NCBI RefSeq assembly: GCF_001428485.1
Contig: NZ_LMHS01000002.1
Span: 418,094 to 482,093, forward strand
Reading direction: 5' to 3'
DNA from: Microbacterium sp. Root180
GTDB lineage: Bacteria > Actinomycetota > Actinomycetes > Actinomycetales > Microbacteriaceae
Length of the DNA: 64,000 bases
Made by a program: the position numbers and the translations under genes. Positions 8,789 through 17,683 of the stretch are shown here, in pieces. Under the pieces are notes generated by a model, which saw only the letters and a program-made list of their open reading frames with translations, did no database searches and was not told the DNA's origin. The stretch's first letter is position 1; every line of letters starts with the position of its first letter.

Positions 8789-8964
8789 CCGCGGCGGGCG
8801 AGCTCCTCGCCCAGGATCTGCACGGCCTTCGGCCCGACGCCGTGGATCGCCAGCAGCTGGGCTTCGCTGCGTAGACGCAGATCCGCGTACCGCGTGATGC
8901 CGTGCAGCGCGAGCTCGCGCGTCGCGACCTTGCCGATCCGCGGGGTGAGCGCGTCGTCGATCAT
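8764..8964 (-). CDS. small helix-hairpin-helix domain protein (66 aa)
   Basis: A short protein dominated by one helix-hairpin-helix unit: AQLLAIHGVGPKAVQILGEEL carries the GVGPKA hairpin seen in non-specific DNA-binding HhH proteins. It could be a DNA-binding accessory protein, but nothing shows its partner. Its ATG overlaps the stop codon of the CitE-like lyase gene (ATGA), so it is the last cistron of the leucine operon by position. The 3' end overlaps the DUF1801 gene on the opposite strand by 25 nt. Similar short HhH proteins are common in Microbacteriaceae. An operonic location may be chance rather than function. Confidence 0.75.
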   Translation of the reverse strand: MIDDALTPRIGKVATRELALHGITRYADLRLRSEAQLLAIHGVGPKAVQILGEELARRGQSFAATR

Positions 8965-9773
8965 GACTCTGCGCGCCGCAGTGTCGCGCGCGCGTGCCGG
9001 AGGACCGGCTCGTCGACCATGCGCCCGTCGTAGGTGAAGACGCCGCGCTCGCTCTCGGCGGTCTCGAGGACGCCGCGCGCCCACGCCACGGCCTTCTCAT
9101 CCGGCCGGTAGGCGTCACGGATGACCACGACCTGGCTCGGATGGATGCACGCCGTCGCGGAGAATCCGGATGCCGCGGCATCCGCTGCCTCGATGGCCAG
9201 GCGCTTCACGTCGCCGATGTCGAGATGCACGGCATCGATCGCGGCCTTCCCGCGGGCCCCGGCGGCGAGCAGCACCCGAGCACGCGCATATCGGGCGATG
9301 TCGCGGTAGCGGCCGTTGGGCTTGCGGCTGGACGTGCCGCCGATGCTGGCGACGAGGTCTTCGGCGCCCCACATGAGCGCGACGACGTTGGGCAGCGCGG
9401 CGATCCGGTCGGCCTGCGAGATTCCCTTCGCCGTCTCGCACAGGGCGACGACGTCGAACCGGCGGTCGAGCTTGGCCAGGCGCTTGGGCGACTCCGCCTT
9501 GGCGACCATGATGCGCCGGTAGTCCGTCTGCGACAGGGATGCCAGGTCGGACACGAAGTCCTCGGAATCCAGCGGGTTCACACGCACGATGACGCGATCG
9601 GGGTCCAGCTCGGACTCGATCACCGCGCCGCGCGCGGCTGCCTTCGCCGCGGGGGCGACCGCGTCCTCGAGGTCGAGGATCACGGCGTCGGAGCGCTCGA
9701 GCGCCTTCCGGAATCGCTCAGGGCGGTCGGCCGGGCAGAACAGGATCGCGGGGCCGGTGCCGAGCGTGCTCAT
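8961..9773 (-). CDS. HpcH/HpaI aldolase / CitE-like CoA-ester lyase
   Basis: A 270-residue TIM-barrel lyase of the CitE/CLYBL family. Conserved features are LFCPADRPERF at the N-terminus, VILDLEDAV (metal-ligand Asp/Glu), a VRVNPL strand, ALCETAKGI and MWGAEDLVASIGG. It follows genes for isovaleryl-CoA oxidation and 3-methylcrotonyl-CoA carboxylation, exactly where M. tuberculosis has Rv2498c, a beta-hydroxyacyl-CoA lyase assigned to leucine and itaconate breakdown. By that parallel this enzyme probably cleaves 3-hydroxy-3-methylglutaryl-CoA or a related beta-hydroxyacyl-CoA, replacing a classical HMG-CoA lyase. The ATG overlaps the maoC stop codon (ATGA). Confidence 0.9.
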   Translation of the reverse strand: MSTLGTGPAILFCPADRPERFRKALERSDAVILDLEDAVAPAAKAAARGAVIESELDPDRVIVRVNPLDSEDFVSDLASLSQTDYRRIMVAKAESPKRLAKLDRRFDVVALCETAKGISQADRIAALPNVVALMWGAEDLVASIGGTSSRKPNGRYRDIARYARARVLLAAGARGKAAIDAVHLDIGDVKRLAIEAADAAASGFSATACIHPSQVVVIRDAYRPDEKAVAWARGVLETAESERGVFTYDGRMVDEPVLRHARATLRRAES

Positions 9774-10273
9774 GAGTCCTCCTCGGGGGCGCACCACATC
9801 AGCGCGGTCCTCGTGGCCGACGCGACGACCTCGCCCTGCTGGTTGCGTCCGATGTGCCGCATGGTCACGATCCCCTGGCCCGGGCGTGAGGCCGAGAGCC
9901 GCTTGTCGAGGATCTCGGTCTCGGTGTACAGCGTGTCGCCGTGCAGCAGCGGGGCCGGGAAGGAGATGTCGGTGAGACCGAGCTGGGCAACGAGCGTGCC
10001 CTGCGTGATCTGAGACACGGACGCGCCGACCATCGTGGCGAGCGTCCACATCGAGTTCATGAGTCGCTGGCCGAAGGGCTGGCCCTCCGAGAACGCGGCG
10101 TCCAGATGCAGCGCCTGCGTGTTCATCGTGAGCGTCGAGAAGAGCACGTTGTCCGCCTCGGTCGCCGTGCGACCCGGGCGATGCAGATAGCGTGCGCCGA
10201 TCGCGAGCTCGTCGTAGTAGAGCCCGCGCTGCACGATCGCCTTCGCCTCGCCGGTGCCGTCCACGTCCGTCAC
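9770..10273 (-). CDS. MaoC-family enoyl-CoA hydratase
   Basis: A 167-residue hot-dog-fold dehydratase of the MaoC family. Characteristic segments are YLHRPGRTATEADN near residue 30, then FGQRLMNSMWTLATMVG and FPAPLLHGDTLYTETEI, the usual places for the hydratase Asp/His dyad. In the operon it would hydrate the enoyl-CoA made by the dehydrogenase or carboxylase, most plausibly 3-methylglutaconyl-CoA to a 3-hydroxy-3-methylglutaryl-CoA isomer before lyase cleavage. The GTG start at 10273 overlaps the dehydrogenase stop (GTGA), which supports that start and translational coupling. Mycobacterial operons keep a MaoC gene in this position. Confidence 0.88.
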   Translation of the reverse strand: MTDVDGTGEAKAIVQRGLYYDELAIGARYLHRPGRTATEADNVLFSTLTMNTQALHLDAAFSEGQPFGQRLMNSMWTLATMVGASVSQITQGTLVAQLGLTDISFPAPLLHGDTLYTETEILDKRLSASRPGQGIVTMRHIGRNQQGEVVASATRTALMWCAPEEDS

Positions 10274-11421
10274 GCTACTCCCAGGGATCGCGCGATGACG
10301 AGCAGCTGCACCTCGTTCGTGCCTTCGCCGATCTCGAGGATCTTGGAGTCCCGGTAGTGGCGGGCGACGGGGTACTCGTTCATGAACCCGTTGCCGCCGA
10401 AGATCTGCGTCGCGTCGCGCGCGTTGTCCATCGCGGCGTCGCTCGCGGTCAGCTTGGCGATGGCCGCCTCGGTCTTGAAGGACTTGCCGGCGTCGCGCAG
10501 GCGCGCGGCGTGGTGCCACGCGAGCCGGGCGTTGTGCACGCGCAGCTGCATGCGTGCGAGGAGGAACTGGATGCCCTGACGGGTGGAGAGCGCGTCGCCG
10601 AAGACGGTGCGCTTCTTGGCGTAGTCGATCGCCGCTTCGAGGCAGCCCTCCGCCGCTCCGGTGGACAGTGCCGCGATGGCGATGCGCCCCTCGTCGAGGA
10701 TGTGGAGGAAGTTCGCGAAGCCGCGGCCCCGCTCCCCCACGAGATTGCCCTCGGGAACGCGCACGTCCTGGAATGTGAGCGGGTGCGTGTCGGATGCGTG
10801 CCAGCCGACCTTGTCGTAGCCGGGCTCGACGGTGAATCCGGGGGTGCCCGAGGGCACCATGATCGTCGAGATCTCCTTGCGTCCGTCCGTCTCGCCGGTG
10901 ACGGCGGTCACGGTCACGAACCGGGTGATGTCGGTGCCCGAGTTGGTGATGAACTGCTTCGAGCCGTTGATGACCCATTCGCCGCCGTCGAGCTTCGCAG
11001 TCGTGCGCGTCGCCCCCGCGTCGGAGCCCGCCTCGGGCTCGGTCAGGCCGAAGCCCGCCAGCGCGCGGCCCGCGAGCAGATCGGGAAGGAGTTCCTGCTT
11101 CTGCTCCTCGGTGCCGAACCGGAACACCGGCATGGCGCCGAGGCTGACACCGGCCTCGAGGGTGATCGCGATCGACTGGTCGACGCGGCCGAGCCCCTCG
11201 ATCGCGAGGCACAGCGCGAAGTAGTCGCCGCCCTGCCCGCCGTACTCCTCGGGGAACGGCAACCCGAACAGGCCCAGCTCGCCCATCTGCGCGACCACGT
11301 CCATCGGCAGCGTCTTGGTGCGGTCGGCTTCGTAGGCCTGCGGTGCGACGACCTGCTCGGCGAAGTCGCGCACCATGCGGGCGAGCTCGCGCTCGTCCTC
11401 GGTGAGGTTGTGGTGGTCCAT
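10270..11421 (-). CDS. acyl-CoA dehydrogenase, probably isovaleryl/short branched-chain type
   Basis: A 383-residue FAD-dependent acyl-CoA dehydrogenase, full length for the family. Recognisable parts are the flavin-domain stretch GFGLTEPEAGSDAGATRT, the QFITNSGTD loop, the central DEGRIAIAALSTGAAEGCL helix and the C-terminal QIFGGNGFMNEYPV and GEGTNEVQ motifs. Electrons would pass to electron-transferring flavoprotein. Its place after a methylcrotonyl-CoA-type carboxylase and near bkdABC suggests isovaleryl-CoA to 3-methylcrotonyl-CoA, like FadE19 in mycobacteria; other branched acyl-CoAs are possible. GAGGAG sits 6 nt before the ATG. Confidence 0.93.
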   Translation of the reverse strand: MDHHNLTEDERELARMVRDFAEQVVAPQAYEADRTKTLPMDVVAQMGELGLFGLPFPEEYGGQGGDYFALCLAIEGLGRVDQSIAITLEAGVSLGAMPVFRFGTEEQKQELLPDLLAGRALAGFGLTEPEAGSDAGATRTTAKLDGGEWVINGSKQFITNSGTDITRFVTVTAVTGETDGRKEISTIMVPSGTPGFTVEPGYDKVGWHASDTHPLTFQDVRVPEGNLVGERGRGFANFLHILDEGRIAIAALSTGAAEGCLEAAIDYAKKRTVFGDALSTRQGIQFLLARMQLRVHNARLAWHHAARLRDAGKSFKTEAAIAKLTASDAAMDNARDATQIFGGNGFMNEYPVARHYRDSKILEIGEGTNEVQLLVIARSLGVA

Positions 11422-11437
11422 GGGTGCTCCTCGGGTC

Positions 11438-13450
11438 TCAGGAGGGGGAATCGGATGCCTCGTCGTGCGAGGGCTCGGTCAGGGTGACGTGGGCGAGCAC
11501 CTGGTCGCGGCGCACCTGGTCACCCACGGCGACGTCGAGGCGCACGATGCCGCCGTGCGGTGCGACGACGGGATGCTCCATCTTCATCGCCTCGATCGTC
11601 ACGATGCGGTCGCCCGCCGAGACGGTCGCGCCGTCGGCCGCGTGCACGGCGACGACGGCACCGGGCATCGGCGCCCGCAGCTCGGGATCGGTCGCGGCGG
11701 CGGCGCGCTCGCGCGCTGCCAGCCGGATGTCCATCGCCTCGCGGCGGCTGATCGCACGCAGGCGGTGGGTGGCGCCGTCGGCGTGGACCCAGGCCCACCC
11801 CTCGGCGTCGAAGGCGAGCGTGACGCCGTCGTCGGCGGCGGGACCGCTCGACCCCGCGTCCGCGTGGGTCGAGGCCGCGAACGCCATCGGTGCAGGGCTC
11901 GGGATGACCACGATTGCGTCCGCGGTCTCGATCGCGACCGTCGCCGGCTCCGCAGGGCCGCCGGCCCGCCAGCCCGACCGCTCGCGCCACAGCGGGGATG
12001 CGGCATCCGCTCTCTCCCGGGCGTCGGAAGGGCCGCCGTCCGCCGCCGCGGCCGCGCCCAGCGCGAGCGACGTCGGCCGGGGCGCTGCGAACGGCGGCAT
12101 CCGATCGATGAGACCGGTGTCCATCCGGCCGGACTGCACGGCGTCGTCGGCCAGCAGTTCCCGCAGGAACCCGATGTTGGTGTCGACGCCGAGCAGGACC
12201 GTGTCCGCAAGCGCCGCGTCCAGGCGCGCGAGCGCCTCCGACCGGTCCGCGCCGTGCGCGATGACCTTCGCGATCATCGGGTCGTAGTCGGCCGTCACGG
12301 TCGAGGCGGACTCGATCGCGGCATCCGTGCGCACGTCCGCGGCGGGCTGCCACAGCAGCACCTCCCCGGTGGCGGGGAGGAAGCCGCGCTCGGGGCTTTC
12401 GGCGTACACGCGCGCTTCGATCGCGTGGCCTTCGAGGTGCACGTCCGCCTGTCCGAACGCGAGGGGCTCCCCCGCGGCGATGCGCAGCTGCTGCTCGACC
12501 AGGTCGACCCCGGTCACGAGTTCGGTGACGGGATGCTCCACCTGCAGACGGGTGTTCATCTCGATGAAGAAGAACTCGTCGGGGCGGTCTCCCGCGACGA
12601 GGAACTCGACGGTGCCGGCGCCCCGGTAGTCCACGCTCGCCGCGGCAGCGCAGGCGGCGGCGCCGAGGCGCGCGCGCGTCTGCGCATCGACGACGGGCGA
12701 GGGCGCCTCTTCGATCACCTTCTGGTGTCGCCGCTGCAGCGTGCACTCGCGCTCGCCGAGATGGACCACGGCGCCGTGCTCGTCGGCGAGCACCTGCACC
12801 TCGATGTGACGCGGACGCTCGATGAGGCGTTCGAGCAGCAGGGTGTCGTCGCCGAACGCCGATGCCGCCACGCGGCGCGCGGTCGCGAGTGCGTCGGCGA
12901 GATCGGCGGCTTCGCGGACCACCTGCATGCCCTTCCCGCCGCCTCCCGCCGAGGGCTTGACGAGCAGCGGGAAGCCCGCCTCACCGGCCGCCGCCGCGAT
13001 CTCGGCATCGGTCATCCCGGCGGCACTGAACCCCGCCGCCGTGGGCACGCCGTGCCCCGACACGTGCTCCTTCGAGCGGATCTTGTCGCCCATGACGTCG
13101 AGCGCGCGCACGCCGGGTCCGATGAACACGATCCCCGCCTCGGCGCACGCGCGGGCGAACGCGGCGTTCTCGGACAGGAACCCGTAGCCCGGGTGAACGG
13201 CTTCGGCGCCGCTCTCGCGCGCGGCGACGATCACCGCGTCGATGTCGAGGTACGAGGCGGATGCTGCGGCCGGCCCGATCCTCACGGCGACGTCGGCTTC
13301 GCGCACGTGCGGGGCGTCGGCGTCGGCGTCGCTGTAGACGGCGACGGAGCGGATGCCGAGGCGCCGCAGCGTGCGGATCACCCGACGCGCGATCTCGCCG
13401 CGATTGGCGACGAGGACGGTGCGGAAGGGAGCGGTGTCGGGGGAAATCAT
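11438..13450 (-). CDS. accA1: acyl-CoA carboxylase alpha subunit (biotin carboxylase + biotin carrier)
   Basis: A 670-residue fusion of biotin carboxylase and biotin carboxyl carrier. The N-terminal domain starts [18 protein letters not shown]. It has the ATP-grasp loop [14 protein letters not shown], then [12 protein letters not shown] and [16 protein letters not shown] with catalytic residues. The C-terminal biotinyl motif EAMKMEH places the biotinylated Lys near residue 623. With the beta subunit encoded just upstream it should carboxylate 3-methylcrotonyl-CoA (leucine pathway) or a related acyl-CoA, by analogy with AccA1/AccD1. The ATG at 13450 is annotated. A GTG at 13459 overlapping the accD1 stop (GTGA) is an equally possible start, three codons longer. 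Confidence 0.94.
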   Translation of the reverse strand: MISPDTAPFRTVLVANRGEIARRVIRTLRRLGIRSVAVYSDADADAPHVREADVAVRIGPAAASASYLDIDAVIVAARESGAEAVHPGYGFLSENAAFARACAEAGIVFIGPGVRALDVMGDKIRSKEHVSGHGVPTAAGFSAAGMTDAEIAAAAGEAGFPLLVKPSAGGGGKGMQVVREAADLADALATARRVAASAFGDDTLLLERLIERPRHIEVQVLADEHGAVVHLGERECTLQRRHQKVIEEAPSPVVDAQTRARLGAAACAAAASVDYRGAGTVEFLVAGDRPDEFFFIEMNTRLQVEHPVTELVTGVDLVEQQLRIAAGEPLAFGQADVHLEGHAIEARVYAESPERGFLPATGEVLLWQPAADVRTDAAIESASTVTADYDPMIAKVIAHGADRSEALARLDAALADTVLLGVDTNIGFLRELLADDAVQSGRMDTGLIDRMPPFAAPRPTSLALGAAAAADGGPSDARERADAASPLWRERSGWRAGGPAEPATVAIETADAIVVIPSPAPMAFAASTHADAGSSGPAADDGVTLAFDAEGWAWVHADGATHRLRAISRREAMDIRLAARERAAAATDPELRAPMPGAVVAVHAADGATVSAGDRIVTIEAMKMEHPVVAPHGGIVRLDVAVGDQVRRDQVLAHVTLTEPSHDEASDSPS

Positions 13451-13455
13451 CGGGT

Positions 13456-15060
13456 TCACATCCGGAAGACGCCGAAGCGGGGTTCGGGGAGCGGCGTCCG
13501 AGAGACGACGTCGAGCGCCAGCCCCAGGAGGTCGCGTGTGTCGGCGGGGTCGATGATGCCGTCGTCCCACAGGCGCGCGGTCGCGTAGTACGGGTTGCCC
13601 TGCTCCTCGTACTGCGCACGGATCGGCGCTTCGAACGCGGCCTGCTCGTCGGCCGGCCACTCCTCGCCGCGCGCCTCGAGCTGATCGCGTTTGACGGTCG
13701 AGAGGACGGATGCTGCCTGCGGGCCGCCCATGACCGAGATCCGGCTGGCCGGCCACGTCCACAGGAAGCGCGGCGAGTACGCGCGCCCGCACATGGAGTA
13801 GTTGCCGGCCCCGAAGGACCCGCCGATGACGACGGTGAGCTTGGGCACACGGGTCGTCGCGACGGCGGTGACCATCTTGGCGCCGTCCTTCGCGATGCCG
13901 CCGGCCTCGGCATCCGTCCCCACCATGAAGCCGGAGATGTTCTGCAGGAACAGCAGGGGGATGCCGCGCTGGTCGCACAGCTCGATGAAGTGGGCGCCCT
14001 TCTGCGCGGACTCGCTGAACAGCACGCCGTTGTTGGCCACGATTCCGACGGGGTGGCCGTGGATGCGCGCGAAACCGGTGACGAGGGTGGCGCCGTACTC
14101 GCGCTTGAACTCGTGGAGCTCGCTCGCGTCCACGAGCCGTGCGATGACTTCGCGCACGTCATAGGGCTGGTTCACATCGACGGGGACGACCCCGTAGAGG
14201 TCGGCCGGGTCCACGACGGGCGCCACCGCGGCGGCGACATCCCAGGCGGGCCCCGCCGGCGACGGCAGCGTCGCAACGATGTCGCGCACGATCTCGAGCG
14301 CGTGCTCGTCATCCTCCGCGAGATGGTCGACCACACCCGAGCGGCGGGCATGCAGTTCTCCCCCGCCGAGTTCCTCGGCCGTCACGACCTCGCCGATCGC
14401 CGCCTTCACGAGCGGTGGTCCGCCGAGGAAGATCGTGCCCTGGTTGCGCACGATGACCGTCTCGTCGCTCATCGCCGGAACGTAGGCCCCGCCCGCCGTG
14501 CACGAGCCGAGCACGGCCGCGATCTGCGGGATGCCGGCAGCCGACAGTCGCGCCTGGTTGAAGAAGATGCGCCCGAAGTGGTCCCGGTCGGGGAACACCT
14601 CGTCCTGCATGGGCAGGAACGCACCGCCGGAGTCGACCAGGTAGACGCAGGGCAGGCGGTTCTCGACGGCGATCTCCTGCGCGCGGAGGTGCTTCTTCAC
14701 GGTCAGCGGATAGTAGGTGCCGCCCTTGACGGTCGCGTCGTTGCAGACGACCATCACGTGCCTGCCGTGGACGAGACCGATCCCGGCGATCACGCCGGCC
14801 GCAGGGGCATCTCCGCCGTACAGCCCCTCCGCCGCGAGCGGCGCGATCTCGATGAACGGGCTCCCCTCGTCGAGGAGGCGCGTGACACGGTCGCGCGGCA
14901 GCAGCTTGCCGCGGGCGATGTGGCGCGCACGGGAAGCCTCGGGCCCGCCGAGCGCCGCAGTGGCGAGCCGCTCGCGCAGCCGCTCCGCCTGCTCCGCCTG
15001 CGCGTCGCGCGTGCGCGCGAAGGCGTCGTCACGGACGGCCGAGGTCGTCAGTGCAGCCAT
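13456..15060 (-). CDS. accD1: acyl-CoA carboxylase beta subunit (carboxyltransferase), methylcrotonyl-CoA type
   Basis: A 534-residue carboxyltransferase with the tandem crotonase-like halves typical of propionyl/methylcrotonyl-CoA carboxylases. Visible landmarks are [21 protein letters not shown], the [19 protein letters not shown] segment, [16 protein letters not shown] (characteristic of the methylcrotonyl subgroup), [15 protein letters not shown] and the C-terminal [15 protein letters not shown]. It transfers carboxybiotin to the acyl-CoA gamma/alpha carbon together with AccA1. First gene of the operon; GGAGATGAC precedes the ATG. The 104-bp region to the divergent TetR gene contains two similar 16-bp palindromes that probably control transcription. 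Confidence 0.94.
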   Translation of the reverse strand: MAALTTSAVRDDAFARTRDAQAEQAERLRERLATAALGGPEASRARHIARGKLLPRDRVTRLLDEGSPFIEIAPLAAEGLYGGDAPAAGVIAGIGLVHGRHVMVVCNDATVKGGTYYPLTVKKHLRAQEIAVENRLPCVYLVDSGGAFLPMQDEVFPDRDHFGRIFFNQARLSAAGIPQIAAVLGSCTAGGAYVPAMSDETVIVRNQGTIFLGGPPLVKAAIGEVVTAEELGGGELHARRSGVVDHLAEDDEHALEIVRDIVATLPSPAGPAWDVAAAVAPVVDPADLYGVVPVDVNQPYDVREVIARLVDASELHEFKREYGATLVTGFARIHGHPVGIVANNGVLFSESAQKGAHFIELCDQRGIPLLFLQNISGFMVGTDAEAGGIAKDGAKMVTAVATTRVPKLTVVIGGSFGAGNYSMCGRAYSPRFLWTWPASRISVMGGPQAASVLSTVKRDQLEARGEEWPADEQAAFEAPIRAQYEEQGNPYYATARLWDDGIIDPADTRDLLGLALDVVSRTPLPEPRFGVFRM

Positions 15061-15118
15061 GTCATCTCCGTCGACGTCACGATCGGGTCACGTTCGTTGT
15101 CGGGACGCGACCGCATTG

Positions 15119-15134
15119 GTTAGTGTTCACTAAC
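15119..15134. promoter_or_regulatory. operator 1 for the divergent TetR regulator: perfect 7-bp inverted repeat
   Basis: GTTAGTG-TT-CACTAAC is a perfect 16-bp dyad in the gap between accD1 and the TetR gene, 58 bp from accD1 and 30 bp from the regulator start. Size and position fit a TetR dimer site. Its regulator is inferred from position only. Confidence 0.75.
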
Positions 15135-15144
15135 TGGAGTCCAG

Positions 15145-15160
15145 GTTAGCGAGGATTAAC
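15145..15160. promoter_or_regulatory. operator 2, imperfect copy of operator 1
   Basis: GTTAGCGAGGATTAAC shares 11 of 16 bases with operator 1, including outer GTTAG and TAAC arms, and begins 26 bp after it. It lies directly against the TetR start codon and overlaps its likely Shine-Dalgarno, which would suit autorepression. Confidence 0.5.
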
Positions 15161-15164
15161 TGAG

Positions 15165-15761
15165 ATGACAAGCGGGGTCACCGAGCGCGATCGTGCGAAG
15201 GCGGATCGCCAGGCGGCGATCCTCCACGAGGCGGCGAGGCTCTTCGCCGAGCGCGGCTTCAGCGGGGTGAGCCTGGAGGAACTGGGCGCAGCGGTCGGCG
15301 TCAGCGGACCCGCCCTCTACCGGCACTTCGCGAATAAGCAGGCGCTGCTCGGCGCGATCCTGGTCGGCGTGAGCGAACGCCTCCTCGCGGGGGGTCGCAG
15401 CGTCGTCGATCGCGGTGGAGCTCCCTTGGATCAGCTCCGCGCCCTCATCGCCTTCCACGTGGACTTCGCGCTCAGCGACGCCGATGTCATCCGCGTCCAG
15501 GATCGCGACCTCGCCAGCCTGTCCGACGACGACCGCCACAGCGTGCGACGCCTCCAGCGCGAATACGTCGAGGTCTGGATCGGCATCCTCCTCGCCCTCC
15601 ACCCCGATCGAGCCCGCGATGATCTGCGCGTTCGCGCCCACGCGTGCTTCGGCCTGATCAACTCGACGCCGCACAGCGTCCGCGTGCTGCGGGAAGGACC
15701 GCGCGAAGACCACGTGCGCGGCATCCTCGAGTCCATGGCCCTCGCCGCTCTCATCGCCTGA
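15165..15761 (+). CDS. TetR/AcrR-family transcriptional regulator
   Basis: A 198-residue TetR-type repressor. The N-terminal helix-turn-helix is clear: ILHEAARLFAERGFSGVSL, then ELGAAVGVSGPALYRHFANK with recognition helix GPALYRHF (about residues 45-55). The C-terminal ligand domain is all-alpha and family specific. It is divergent from accD1 with two palindromes between, so it very likely controls the leucine/isovalerate operon and itself. The inducer is probably an acyl-CoA of that pathway, by analogy with other regulators of branched-chain catabolism. GAGG lies 10 nt before the ATG. Confidence 0.9.
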   Translation: MTSGVTERDRAKADRQAAILHEAARLFAERGFSGVSLEELGAAVGVSGPALYRHFANKQALLGAILVGVSERLLAGGRSVVDRGGAPLDQLRALIAFHVDFALSDADVIRVQDRDLASLSDDDRHSVRRLQREYVEVWIGILLALHPDRARDDLRVRAHACFGLINSTPHSVRVLREGPREDHVRGILESMALAALIA

Positions 15762-15793
15762 CCCCTCGCCGGGTGTCCTAGTCTGAACGGACG

Positions 15794-17617
15794 ATGCCGG
15801 ACTCCGGCCGGAACAGCGACGCAGACGGGGCGGCTGCCGCTGACGGCAGCGTCACGTCCCCGGCCGTCGAGGTGCCCGCAGACACGGGCGGCGACGCCAG
15901 CACGCGCCGCGACTTCCTGAAGCTCGGCGGCGTCGCGGCGGCCGGACTCGTGGTCGGCGGGGGCATCGGTGCCGCCGCCGGCGCGTCGATCGGCCACACC
16001 GTGGGCGTCCAGGAGGCGTCGATCGACTTCGGCGCCGTGCCCCCGCGCTCCGAGCCCGGTTTCGACCACGTGGTCGTGCTGATGGGCGAGAACCGCTCCT
16101 TCGACAACATGCTGGGCTGGCTGTACACGCCCGACGACCTGCCCGCGGGCGAGACCTTCGACGGACTCGCCTTCGGCGACTACGCCAATACCGCGCCGAC
16201 CGGCGAGCGGATCCCGGCTCATCCCTACGACGGGCCCACCGATGAAGTGATGGGCCGGCCCAACCCCGACCCCGGTGAAGAGTTCCCCCACGTGAACACG
16301 CAGCTGTTCGGGACAGTGGATCCCGCGAGCAACGCGACGAGCCAGATCGGCCAGATGCAGGCACCGTTCAACGCTCCGCCGCGAGGCACGGGTCCCTCGA
16401 TGTCGGGCTTCGTGCAGGACTACTGGAACAACTATGAGCGGCTGCGGGGCGGCGCTGCGCCGTCCGTCGACGAGGCCAGGCACATCATGGGCGGCTTCTC
16501 ACCCGAGCAGCTTCCCGTGCTCTCGACCCTGGCCAGGGAGTTCGCCGTCTTCGACGCCTGGTTCGCCGCGGTGCCGTCGCAGACCTATTGCAATCGCTCC
16601 TTCTTCCACGCGTCGACCTCGCACGGCTACGTCACCAACAAGGGGGGCGGCGGCTACGACAAGTGGCTCGACGCACCGAAGACGCCGACCGTCTTCAACC
16701 GCCTCGAGGAGGCGGGCGTGTCGTGGAAGGTCTACTTCGACGAGATGCAGTTCGTGTCGCTGACCGGAATGATGCACGCCCCGGTCCTGCAGCAGTACTG
16801 GCGCACCGGCAGATTCGGCCACATGAGGGAGTTCTACGAGGATGCCCGCACTGGGAACCTGCCGGCGTACGCGTTCATCGAGCCCCGCATGGTCTACAAC
16901 CACAACGACTTCCACCCGCCGTTCGGCGTCTACAAGTCGAGCGAGGTCGACGGCCGGATGATCGTCGACTCCGCCGTCTCCGACGTGCGGGCCGGCGAGA
17001 AGCTCGTCGCCAGCGTCTACAACGCGATCAAGCACTCGGCGACGCCGGGCGGATCGAATGCGATGAACACGATGCTCCTCATCACTTTCGACGAGCACGG
17101 CGGCACCTACGACCACGTGCCGCCCCCGAGCGCGACGCCCCCGACGGCGGATGCGATGGCGGGAGAGATGGGATTCTCCTTCGACCGCCTCGGCCTGCGC
17201 GTGCCCGCGATCGCCGTGTCCGCCTACACCCGCAGCAACACGATCCTGCACGACGAGATGCACCACGGGGCCGTCATCGCGACCCTGACGCGGCTGCACG
17301 GCCTGCGACCGCTCACGCGCCGCGACGTGAGCGCGAACGACCTGTTCTCGATCGTGAATCTCTCGGCACCGCGCGAGCCTTCGACCTGGCCTGTCGTGCA
17401 CCCGATGTACGTCCCTGCGAATCCCGAGGAGGACGAGCCGATCGACCTCAAGGACGGCGCCCACAAGGACAAGCCGCTCAGTCCGCCCGGCCGCGGTCTG
17501 GTCGGCCTGCTTCTCGCCCGCTACGGCGCAAGCGAGGACGAGCCGCTGACCTATACGCAGGCGTACGACGCGATCCACAAGCACGGTCTGGGCCTGTTCT
17601 ACCCGAAGATCGACTGA
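15794..17617 (+). CDS. Tat-exported phosphoesterase, phospholipase C / acid phosphatase superfamily
   Basis: A 607-residue protein of the alkaline-phosphatase-like phosphoesterase family (PF04185 type). Residues 37-47 carry a twin-arginine signal STRRDFLKLGG followed by an Ala/Gly-rich hydrophobic stretch, so it is probably exported folded. The catalytic domain opens with FDHVVVLMGENRSFDNMLGW (metal-binding Glu/Asn), and later has FDAWFAAVPSQTYCNRSFFH, ITFDEHGGTYDHV and a C-terminal VPAIAVSAY. Relatives are secreted phospholipases C or phosphatases. It could supply phosphate or diacylglycerol, but the substrate is unresolved. TAGTCT lies 9 nt before the ATG. Confidence 0.9.
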   Translation: MPDSGRNSDADGAAAADGSVTSPAVEVPADTGGDASTRRDFLKLGGVAAAGLVVGGGIGAAAGASIGHTVGVQEASIDFGAVPPRSEPGFDHVVVLMGENRSFDNMLGWLYTPDDLPAGETFDGLAFGDYANTAPTGERIPAHPYDGPTDEVMGRPNPDPGEEFPHVNTQLFGTVDPASNATSQIGQMQAPFNAPPRGTGPSMSGFVQDYWNNYERLRGGAAPSVDEARHIMGGFSPEQLPVLSTLAREFAVFDAWFAAVPSQTYCNRSFFHASTSHGYVTNKGGGGYDKWLDAPKTPTVFNRLEEAGVSWKVYFDEMQFVSLTGMMHAPVLQQYWRTGRFGHMREFYEDARTGNLPAYAFIEPRMVYNHNDFHPPFGVYKSSEVDGRMIVDSAVSDVRAGEKLVASVYNAIKHSATPGGSNAMNTMLLITFDEHGGTYDHVPPPSATPPTADAMAGEMGFSFDRLGLRVPAIAVSAYTRSNTILHDEMHHGAVIATLTRLHGLRPLTRRDVSANDLFSIVNLSAPREPSTWPVVHPMYVPANPEEDEPIDLKDGAHKDKPLSPPGRGLVGLLLARYGASEDEPLTYTQAYDAIHKHGLGLFYPKID

Positions 17618-17633
17618 CCGCTCCTCGCACAGC

Positions 17634-17668
17634 GAGGTGGCCCGGCGCGCACCGCACCGGGCCACCTC
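17634..17668. terminator. bidirectional hairpin terminator between the phosphoesterase gene and bkdC
   Basis: A perfect 12-bp stem (GAGGTGGCCCGG / CCGGGCCACCTC) with an 11-nt loop sits in the 66-bp gap between two convergent genes. Confidence 0.85.
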
Positions 17669-17683
17669 CACTCCCCTGCAGGA

